Source: MED-G82 sp964342675 | GTDB lineage: Bacteria; Pseudomonadota; Gammaproteobacteria; Magnimaribacterales; D2472 | Direction: 5' to 3' | Assembly: GCA_964342675.1 (NCBI GenBank) | Contig: CAYFFR010000019.1 | Span: forward strand, 1 to 27,476 | Length of the DNA stretch: 27,476 nucleotides | In this document: positions 22,124 through 27,476 of the stretch, piece by piece | Position numbering within the stretch: position 1 is the stretch's first letter | Layout of the letters: every line of letters begins with the position of its first letter | Translations under genes and position numbers: made by a program | The notes under the pieces: model-generated | The model's database searches: none | What the model saw: the letters and a program-made list of their open reading frames with translations, nothing else | Told to the model about the DNA's origin: nothing

Positions 22124-24439
22124 TTAGAAATTTATTCTTAAAGAAACCCCATACTCTCTTGGTCTTGAGTAAACTGCTTCAGCATGACCAAATGAGGAAA
22201 TGTTTGATGTTCCACCATCAACCACTCTTTCATCCGTTAGATTAGTGCCAAAAACAGCCCATTCCCAACCATTGTTACCCTCATAAGACCATCTAGCATT
22301 TACCATATCATTGCCTGCGCGTCTTAAGATCGGAGTATTTTGGATGTCATTAAATGATCCAGCTTCATGGCTCCAGTCAATCCTGAAAGAAGATGGTCCG
22401 TTAGTATGTAATAAGCTAATTGAATAATTATTATCTGGTGTTTTTGGATTTTGTGTATCCAAAGTAACTTCGGGTGTTGTATTAGCTGCTAGGCTTGAAA
22501 TTTCAAAATCTAGAACACCGTAAGAAGCTCTTAAACTTAAATTATCAGAAAGCAATGCCTCTAGTTCAACTTCAAAGCCATCTAGATTTGATTCAGCAGC
22601 ATTACCAACCAATAAAAGAACACTTCCAGTGGCTGGATCAACTTTATTAACAGAAAACTGAAGATCATTATAATCTGATGAGAAAAATGCAGCGTTAAGT
22701 CTAACCCTTCCATCACCAAGGGTTGATTTAAAACCAATTTCAGTTGTTTCGACAGTTTCGGGGTCAAAAGATGTTATTTCAAGGCCGTTAGTTGGTCTTG
22801 GATTAAAACCACCCATTTTGAATCCTTCTGATAAAGATATATAAATTAAAATATCATCTTCTAAGGCATAATCTAATGAAACCATTGATGTTGTTTCTTG
22901 CCAATCTTTAGATGCATCAGTTAGAGGTACTGCGAAAGTTTGGCTAGTAGGCTTAAAGTGCCTCATCCTAACTGATTTCTCTTCATCAGAAATCCTTGTG
23001 CCACCTGTAAGAGTTAACTTATCAGATAAATCATAAGACATCTGTGCAAAAAAAGCAGAGCTTTCAGTATCAACCCAGTTGCTAACATCAATTTGAATAT
23101 CTAAAGCTACATTAATTGGATTACCTGGACATCCAGGAGCTAACCAAGGAGGTGCACACGGCAGCCCAGCTAAATTAGGTATCACTTCAAGAACGCTATA
23201 CATTCCAGGGCCTTGAAAAACATCATTATGATCAAAATATGATTCTTCAAAGAAAAAATAACCTGCTACCCAGGATAAGTCACCAGTTTGACCTGATAAT
23301 CTAAACTCTTGGCTGGTTTGATCTTGATCTTGTTGATTAAATGTAGAAGAAAAATTAATAGTATTAGCATCTCCATCTCTTCCAAAGGCTGCTTCCATAG
23401 TTCTATGAGATGTAATAGAGGTTAAAGTTGCCCAACCCAAGTCGCTTTCAAATGTTAGGTTGTACCCAGTAACTTCTAAATCGTTAGGGAAAATAGATCC
23501 ATATGTTTTATCTGGGTCACCTGTAATAATGCTTGATGAGAGTATTTGACCTGAAGGTACTCCAACAAGACCTAGCCAAAGTCCTCCCAAACCTGCACCT
23601 GACATTGGATCCCAAAATATCATCTGATTTACAGACATATCGTCACTTCTATCAGTATGGTCTAATGAAAAATCAACTGTGGTATTATCAGATAGTTGGG
23701 TTGATAAGTTTGCACGGAAAGACATTGAGTCTCTTCCAGCTAAGTCAGCAACTTTTTTATTTGTAGCAAAGTCTAAAGCTTCACCATAAGCACCATCATT
23801 TTGACTAGAGAATGTTATTTTGGCAGAAGTGCTGTCAGATAACGAGAAATCATAGGATCCTCTATAATCATTTCGACCATAACTACCTAAAATTACATCA
23901 AGATAACCAGCTCCCTCACCTTGAGGTTTCTTTGAAATAATATTAATAGCACCCCCAACAGTGTTTTTACCGTACAATGTTCCTTGAGGTCCTCTTAAGA
24001 CTTCAACTCTATCAATATCAACTAGTTCCATGGCTGAGCCAACTGCTCTACCAAAATAAACACCATCGATATACAAGCCAACTCCTGGTTCCAACATTGG
24101 TAAAAATTCAGTTTGCCCTATGCCTCTAATAAAAAATTGACCACTATAACTACCTGCTCCTGCAAAACCGTTAGATCCCATTGTTACGTTAGGTGCAAAA
24201 GCCCCAATATCTGTAAGGTTATTTATTCCTTTTGCAGAAAGATCATTTCCACTAAAAGCAGTAATTGCAACAGGAGTGTCTTGCAAACCTTCCTCTCTCT
24301 TACGCGCTGTAACAACAACTTCTTCTAAAACCTCAACTGAGTTATTTTGAGAAAAGAGATCAGTAGATATTGGTAATATAAAAGTAGCAGCAATAGCTAA
24401 AAAAATAGATAAATTATAAGAATTATTTGGTTTGGTCAT
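22124..24439 (-). CDS. TonB-dependent outer-membrane receptor
   Basis: A 771-residue outer-membrane TonB-dependent receptor. It has an N-terminal signal peptide with hydrophobic core SIFLAIAATFILP, then a TonB box (VLEEVVVTA). The plug domain includes PVAITAFSG, FIRGIG, GLYIDGVYFGRAVGSAMELVDIDRVEVLRGPQGTLYG and NTVGGAINIISKKP. A large beta-barrel region follows, ending YGVSLRINF with the terminal Phe required for barrel assembly. The ORF also opens two codons earlier (ATG 24445); ATG 24439 is preferred because the G-run of AGGGGGA lies 7 nt before it. Substrate cannot be read. The position at the head of an operon with P450, ACAD and aldolase genes suggests uptake of a hydrophobic compound such as a sterol/terpenoid rather than iron (inference). 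A dyad lies in its upstream region. Confidence 0.93.
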   Translation of the reverse strand: MTKPNNSYNLSIFLAIAATFILPISTDLFSQNNSVEVLEEVVVTARKREEGLQDTPVAITAFSGNDLSAKGINNLTDIGAFAPNVTMGSNGFAGAGSYSGQFFIRGIGQTEFLPMLEPGVGLYIDGVYFGRAVGSAMELVDIDRVEVLRGPQGTLYGKNTVGGAINIISKKPQGEGAGYLDVILGSYGRNDYRGSYDFSLSDSTSAKITFSSQNDGAYGEALDFATNKKVADLAGRDSMSFRANLSTQLSDNTTVDFSLDHTDRSDDMSVNQMIFWDPMSGAGLGGLWLGLVGVPSGQILSSSIITGDPDKTYGSIFPNDLEVTGYNLTFESDLGWATLTSITSHRTMEAAFGRDGDANTINFSSTFNQQDQDQTSQEFRLSGQTGDLSWVAGYFFFEESYFDHNDVFQGPGMYSVLEVIPNLAGLPCAPPWLAPGCPGNPINVALDIQIDVSNWVDTESSAFFAQMSYDLSDKLTLTGGTRISDEEKSVRMRHFKPTSQTFAVPLTDASKDWQETTSMVSLDYALEDDILIYISLSEGFKMGGFNPRPTNGLEITSFDPETVETTEIGFKSTLGDGRVRLNAAFFSSDYNDLQFSVNKVDPATGSVLLLVGNAAESNLDGFEVELEALLSDNLSLRASYGVLDFEISSLAANTTPEVTLDTQNPKTPDNNYSISLLHTNGPSSFRIDWSHEAGSFNDIQNTPILRRAGNDMVNARWSYEGNNGWEWAVFGTNLTDERVVDGGTSNISSFGHAEAVYSRPREYGVSLRINF

Positions 24440-24445
24440 TATCAT

Positions 24446-24452
24446 TCCCCCT
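24446..24452 (-). promoter_or_regulatory. ribosome binding site deciding the TonB receptor start
   Basis: AGGGGGA on the minus strand. Its G-run is 7 nt before the ATG at 24439 but only 1 nt before the ATG at 24445, so the downstream start is favoured. Confidence 0.55.
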
Positions 24453-24480
24453 AAAAAATGTTTAATAACTTAACCTTATA

Positions 24481-24516
24481 TTACACAAAATATAAATTTG
24501 CACAAATAATGTGTAA
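24481..24516. promoter_or_regulatory. inverted repeat upstream of the TonB receptor (candidate operator)
   Basis: TTACACA at 24481-24487 and TGTGTAA at 24510-24516 are perfect 7-bp inverted arms 22 bp apart. A nested CACA-AATAA-TGTG hairpin occupies 24501-24513. They lie between the synthetase stop (24535) and the receptor start. A possible minus-strand -10 (TATAAG, 24475-24480) abuts one arm. The arrangement suits a regulator site over the receptor promoter; there is no U-tract to make it a terminator. The AT-richness means chance is not excluded. Confidence 0.35.
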
Positions 24517-24534
24517 GGAATTAAGAATAAAATA

Positions 24535-26148
24535 TTATATTAATGATAGCTCTTTAATATATTTTTCTTGAAGTTTATATTTTTGAATTTTGCCAGATGG
24601 AGTGACAGGAAAAGCATCAATAAAAAAGATGTATCTTGGTATCTTCCAGCGAGATATTCTATCCTTACACCAATCTCTTAATTCATTCTCATCAGAAATA
24701 GCACTATCATCTTTTCTGATGACAGCACAGCACTCTTCATCATACTTATCATCAGGAAGACCAAATACAGCAACTTCTAAAACTCCTGGATGTTCTAGTA
24801 AGTAATTCTCTATTTCAATTGGGTAGAGATTCTCACCACCACGGATAATCATTTCTTTAGCTCTACCAACAATATTAATATATCCATTTTCATCCATTGT
24901 TGCTAAATCACCAGTAGGAAACCAACCATCATTATTTATGCCTGAGCTTCCATCTGGTAGATTTCCATATCCAGCCATTAAACCTGGTCCCTTATACAAA
25001 AGCTCTCCAGGTGTATCGTTTGGTAGTGTTTTATTATCCTGATCTACAATTTTTAAAGATACTCCTGGCATTGCTAGACCAGCAATAGCTTTAAGTTCAG
25101 GAGGGTCAGTTGGTAGTGCTGTGCATGTGAGTCCACATGTTTCAGTCATACCATAACCATTGATCATATCAACACCAAAAGCTTTCTCACATTTTTTAAT
25201 AAGTTCAATTGGTGGATTTGATCCACCAACAACAATACACTCAAAATCTGAAAAATCACGATCTTTAAAACTTGGATCTTCCAACATTGCAACCAATAAA
25301 ACTGGTGCGCCGATAAAAATAGAACATCGCTCCTTTTCAATAATATCCAAAGTAACTTTAGGTTTAAATATATATAAGGGTAGTGAAACAGCACCTAATG
25401 ATGCAGCTCCTAATGTCATGCATGCAGATCCTCCAATATGAAATAATGGAAATCCATGACAAACTTTCTGTCCAGGTTTTATTTGCCATCTAACATGACT
25501 ATTTTTGGAAGTTGTTACTAAAGCTTCATGGGTCATTTGCGCAGCCTTTGGAACACCAGTTGTGCCTGATGTATATTGGATCATAAAAATATCTTGGGGG
25601 TTGATTCTAGGTAAAGAAGTTGAGCTCTTAGAGCCCTGCTCAAGCAAATCATTCAGTCCATCAGTAAATGAAATAATATGTTGTAGGTGAGACAAGTCTG
25701 ATTTAACAGAATCTATTATTGTCACTACATTAATGTTTGCTATTACATCAGCATGAACAATTGCTACTACATTAGATGTATTCAAAGCAAATTTAAGCTC
25801 CTGTTCTTTATAAAGTGGGTTTAAGGTAACTAGTTTTAATCCGGCTTTAGCTAGCGCATATTCAGTTAGTATCCATTCAGGGTGATTGGGTCCCCATACA
25901 GCAACAGCATCACCAGCTTTAAGACCTAAATCTAAAAAACCTTTAGCTAAATATGTGGACATAGTACTGAGTGATTTATATGTCCACCTTATATCTACAA
26001 CGTCTGGTTGATGTGCATATACTAACGCTTCATTGTCAGGATACTTATCAGCTGAAGAATCTATCAACTCTCCTAAGCTAATTGAGAGTAAGTCATTATC
26101 TTGAATCTCATCGTGCCATTCAGCTAAATCTTTATTTGGTTTATTCAT
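24535..26148 (-). CDS. AMP-dependent acyl-CoA synthetase (medium/long-chain or aryl type)
   Basis: A 537-residue adenylate-forming ligase that activates a carboxylic acid with ATP and CoA. Motifs: P-loop QYTSGTTGVPKA (191-202), GYGMTE (331-336), GWFPTGDL (408-415), hinge/A8 GRAKEMIIRGGENLYP (428-443) and catalytic Lys520 in PSGKIQK. Everything needed for activity is present. The ORF extends to a TTG at 26172, but the doublet ATGATG at 26146-26151 is the natural start: GGTGGAG directly precedes it and it overlaps the DUF1330 stop by 8 nt, so the two are coupled. The acyl specificity is unknown; fatty, bile-acid-like and aryl acids are all possible. It lies directly upstream of the receptor gene, though an 89-95 bp spacer separates them. 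Confidence 0.92.
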   Translation of the reverse strand: MNKPNKDLAEWHDEIQDNDLLSISLGELIDSSADKYPDNEALVYAHQPDVVDIRWTYKSLSTMSTYLAKGFLDLGLKAGDAVAVWGPNHPEWILTEYALAKAGLKLVTLNPLYKEQELKFALNTSNVVAIVHADVIANINVVTIIDSVKSDLSHLQHIISFTDGLNDLLEQGSKSSTSLPRINPQDIFMIQYTSGTTGVPKAAQMTHEALVTTSKNSHVRWQIKPGQKVCHGFPLFHIGGSACMTLGAASLGAVSLPLYIFKPKVTLDIIEKERCSIFIGAPVLLVAMLEDPSFKDRDFSDFECIVVGGSNPPIELIKKCEKAFGVDMINGYGMTETCGLTCTALPTDPPELKAIAGLAMPGVSLKIVDQDNKTLPNDTPGELLYKGPGLMAGYGNLPDGSSGINNDGWFPTGDLATMDENGYINIVGRAKEMIIRGGENLYPIEIENYLLEHPGVLEVAVFGLPDDKYDEECCAVIRKDDSAISDENELRDWCKDRISRWKIPRYIFFIDAFPVTPSGKIQKYKLQEKYIKELSLI

Positions 26149-26446
26149 CATCTCCACCGGTTCCACCAGCAAAAATATAAAGTTCTGTCTTCCCGCCAGT
26201 TTTTCTTAGCTGTTTTAAGGGTTGATATTTGGGATCCTTGTACCAGTTATTTGCTGATTCCAAATCTGGAAATTCTAAAAGAACGTAGGCACTAGGTTGC
26301 TCTTCACCCTCTTTCATATCAGGCTTAACACCTGAAGCTAAGTACTTACCTCCATGCTCATTTATAAGTTTAACAGTTGCCGGGTAATACTTCTCATACC
26401 AGTCCCAGCTCTTCATATATAACAAACCAAAAACATATCCTTTCAT
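26141..26446 (-). CDS. DUF1330 family protein
   Basis: A 101-residue ferredoxin-like (dimeric alpha/beta barrel type) protein with the DUF1330 pattern: GYVFG strand, WDWYEKYYPATVKLINEHGGKYLASG, then YVLLEFPDLESANNWYKDPKYQPLKQLRK. No catalytic function is established for the family. The ORF extends to a TTG at 26461, but ATG 26446 with GGGGG about 8 nt upstream (26455-26459) is the better start. Its stop codon lies inside the start region of the synthetase gene, so the two are an operon. DUF1330 proteins often sit beside acyl-CoA metabolism genes, but the reason is not known. The acidic GGTGGDDE tail is a by-product of the overlap with the next ribosome site. Confidence 0.82.
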   Translation of the reverse strand: MKGYVFGLLYMKSWDWYEKYYPATVKLINEHGGKYLASGVKPDMKEGEEQPSAYVLLEFPDLESANNWYKDPKYQPLKQLRKTGGKTELYIFAGGTGGDDE

Positions 26447-26520
26447 TATTGAATCCCCCAAATGCTTTTAATAACTTAAAAAATCTGATTCAATATTTAT
26501 TTTTAACTATAGAAAGCTAT
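26447..26520. promoter_or_regulatory. divergent promoter region (DUF1330-synthetase / DUF35)
   Basis: A 74-bp A+T-rich spacer between divergently transcribed genes. Both promoters must lie here or run into coding sequence. No hexamer pair of good quality and no dyad is obvious by eye. Confidence 0.35.
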
Positions 26521-26943
26521 ATGTCCAATATAAAAGATCAACCTCTTCCAGTGACTAACTTTATAAATATATCTGATGAAGGTGAATATTATCTATCTGG
26601 ATCAAAATGTATTAATTGTGGAACTACGTTCGTGGGATTAAGGGTTAATTGTGGTAACTGCTCATCAAGAGATAGCATGGAAGCCATAAAGTTAAATAAT
26701 TCAGGAAAACTATATTCATACTCAATCGTTCATAGATCATTTCCAGGAATTGATGTGCCTTATATTTCAGCTATAGTTGATTTAGATGGTGGAGGGACGT
26801 TAAAAGGCAATTTAATTGATATTGATCCTAAGCCTGAAAATATTAAGTTTGATATGAATGTTAAAGTTGTATTTAAAGATGCCTTGGGTCGTAAAGATAA
26901 AGAAGGAAGTTCTTACATAAGCTATTTCTTTACCCCAGCTTAA
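26521..26943 (+). CDS. DUF35 OB-fold protein, second copy
   Basis: A 140-residue DUF35 protein: zinc ribbon Cys30, Cys33, Cys44 and Cys47 (CINC...CGNC), followed by an OB-fold with YSYSIVHRSFPGIDVPYISAIVDLDGGGTLKGN. The ORF runs 48 codons further upstream to 26377, but that part overlaps DUF1330 on the other strand and is a shadow. ATG 26521 is the family-like start. It is divergent from the synthetase operon and not next to any thiolase. The intact SCP2-like thiolase at 4920-6062, which lacks an adjacent DUF35, is a possible partner, as is one outside the window. It differs clearly from the copy at 17816, so it is not a recent duplicate. Confidence 0.85.
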   Translation: MSNIKDQPLPVTNFINISDEGEYYLSGSKCINCGTTFVGLRVNCGNCSSRDSMEAIKLNNSGKLYSYSIVHRSFPGIDVPYISAIVDLDGGGTLKGNLIDIDPKPENIKFDMNVKVVFKDALGRKDKEGSSYISYFFTPA

Positions 26944-26955
26944 TTGTATTTAATT

Positions 26956-26964
26956 TGGTAAAAT
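26956..26964 (+). promoter_or_regulatory. candidate tRNA promoter (extended -10)
   Basis: TGG-TAAAAT reads as TGn plus a near-consensus -10 hexamer (26959-26964), about 13 nt before the tRNA. The stretch after it (GCGATGCG at 26973-26980) is G+C-rich like a stringent-control discriminator. No good -35 box is seen 17 nt upstream, in the DUF35 3' end. Confidence 0.35.
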
Positions 26965-26977
26965 CCTCTTATGCGAT

Positions 26978-27054
26978 GCGCCTGTAGCTCAGCTGGATAG
27001 AGCACTTGGCTTCGAACCAAGGGGTCGGGAGTTCGAATCTCTCCAGGCGTGCCA
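26978..27054 (+). tRNA. tRNA-Arg (anticodon UCG)
   Basis: A complete cloverleaf. The acceptor stem GCGCCTG (26978-26984) pairs with CAGGCGT (27044-27050), with one G:U at the end, followed by discriminator G27051 and encoded CCA (27052-27054). The D-arm is GCTC...GAGC. The anticodon stem CTTGG/CCAAG (27005-27009/27017-27021) encloses a seven-base loop whose anticodon is TCG at 27012-27014, so it decodes CGA-type Arg codons. The T-arm GGGAG/CTCTC carries TTCGAAT in the loop. It lies 34 nt after the DUF35 stop and 2 nt from the end of the convergent rhodanese gene. Confidence 0.95.
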
Positions 27055-27056
27055 AA

Positions 27057-27413
27057 TTAAGTCATTTTTTTTGTAGGTGCTCCTTGTTCGATCAACTCTT
27101 CATAACCACCTAAATTATAAATATTTAAAAATCCTAATTTATTTAACATCAGCCCAGAGATTGCTGAACGAATTCCCACTGCGCAATAAAGATATATCGG
27201 TGTATCTTTATTCAAGTTACTTTCAATAAATTTTGATTCTATTTCACCCAATGGGATATTGGTTGCCTTATCTATAGATCCATATTTCTGTAATTCATTT
27301 AATTCACGAACATCGATCAACAAGGATCCTTCGGTATCATCAGACCGATAATCTTCATAAGATTTTTTATCAATTGTCTCTAGAGCTTCTTGAACCAGTT
27401 TCTCATCAAACAT
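27057..27413 (-). CDS. rhodanese-like domain protein
   Basis: A 118-residue single-domain rhodanese (sulfurtransferase fold): LLIDVRELNEL (31-41), then the active-site loop YCAVGIRSA with Cys77 (76-84), and YNLGGYEEL (98-106). The catalytic Cys is present and the loop is seven residues long, so a sulfur-carrying role in the cytoplasm is likely; the partner is unknown. It has no signal peptide. The start is ATG 27413 with a good GGAG ribosome site 6-9 nt upstream. It stops 2 nt from the tRNA CCA end on the other strand. It begins 13 nt after a probable upstream minus-strand gene, so it may be the second gene of an operon reaching past the right edge. Confidence 0.88.
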   Translation of the reverse strand: MFDEKLVQEALETIDKKSYEDYRSDDTEGSLLIDVRELNELQKYGSIDKATNIPLGEIESKFIESNLNKDTPIYLYCAVGIRSAISGLMLNKLGFLNIYNLGGYEELIEQGAPTKKMT

Positions 27414-27426
27414 TTATACTCCTCAA

Positions 27427-27476
27427 TTATTCAGATGTTCTTATTCTTCGAGTTGTACGTTTTTCATAATTAGCAA
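27427..27476 (-). CDS. C-terminal end of a minus-strand gene (partial)
   Basis: Read on the minus strand, the last 50 bases give ANYEKRTTRRIRTSE followed by TAA at 27427-27429. This is a basic, protein-like tail ending 13 nt before the rhodanese start. Another frame ends ...KNVQLEE with a stop nearby, so the frame choice is a judgement. The protein cannot be identified from 15 residues. Confidence 0.35.
   Translation of the reverse strand, partial: ANYEKRTTRRIRTSE

Larger units (their letters stand above)
26950..27060. repeat. 9-bp inverted repeat bracketing the tRNA
   Basis: TTAATTTGG (26950-26958) and CCAAATTAA (27052-27060) are perfect inverted copies enclosing the tRNA gene. The right arm contains the tRNA CCA end and the rhodanese stop codon (27057-27059, minus strand). 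The left arm includes bases of the candidate promoter. Pairing in a precursor transcript would close a base stem around the whole tRNA. Chance is possible in such AT-rich sequence. Confidence 0.45.

Noticed and set aside
24481..24516. Rho-independent terminator for the acyl-CoA synthetase
   Set aside because: The arms are A+T-rich with a 22-bp loop and there is no U-tract on the outgoing side, so an operator-like site fits better.
26377..26520. N-terminal extension of the second DUF35 protein
   Set aside because: It overlaps the DUF1330 gene on the opposite strand, reads as low-complexity protein, and the family-like start is ATG 26521.

Overview
The window is A+T-rich (G+C near one third by eye) and very densely coded. 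It reads as a chromosomal stretch from a streamlined marine Gammaproteobacterium, SAR86-like in style: 1-30 bp gaps, many ATGA/TGATG overlaps, a TonB-dependent receptor, and many CoA-thioester enzymes. The taxonomic call is inference from style and content; there is no marker gene beyond one tRNA-Arg. No mobile element, CRISPR array, IS or phage gene is visible, and no gene-free stretch exceeds about 110 bp.

Layout. (1) 1-1428, minus: a DUF3604 lipoprotein cut by the left edge. (2) 1537-2409, plus: an SDR oxidoreductase, convergent with (3). (3) 13621 down to 2406, minus: a nine-gene run of an acyl-CoA dehydrogenase (ACAD), two crotonase-fold proteins, a type I extradiol dioxygenase, a small VOC protein, a fused indolepyruvate:ferredoxin oxidoreductase-type protein, a thiolase, an APH/ACAD10-type kinase and a luciferase-like flavin/F420 oxidoreductase. 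(4) 13709-16327, plus and divergent from (3): an NTF2/SnoaL protein, an ACAD and a pair of hot-dog (FAS1-like/MaoC) dehydratase proteins. (5) 24439 down to 16349, minus: TonB receptor, crotonase, ACAD-linked SDR, ACAD, an Ltp2-like thiolase-fold aldolase, a DUF35 protein, a cytochrome P450 and a tiny Cys-rich protein. (6) 26446 down to 24535, minus: a DUF1330 protein and an acyl-CoA synthetase. (7) 26521-26943, plus: a second DUF35 protein, then tRNA-Arg(UCG). (8) A rhodanese on the minus strand and, at the right edge, the probable tail of another minus-strand gene.

How it may work together (inference). The set resembles side-chain catabolism of a steroid, terpenoid or other branched hydrophobic compound. 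The TonB receptor would take up the substrate and the P450 oxidise it. The AMP-ligase would make the CoA thioester, the ACADs desaturate it and the MaoC-like pair hydrate it. The Ltp2-like protein with DUF35 would cleave it by retro-aldol reaction; its thiolase active-site residues are replaced by the two Tyr motifs typical of steroid side-chain aldolases. The extradiol dioxygenase in the neighbouring divergent operon keeps every expected catalytic residue and points to a catecholic ring-cleavage step. The substrate itself cannot be read from the sequence.
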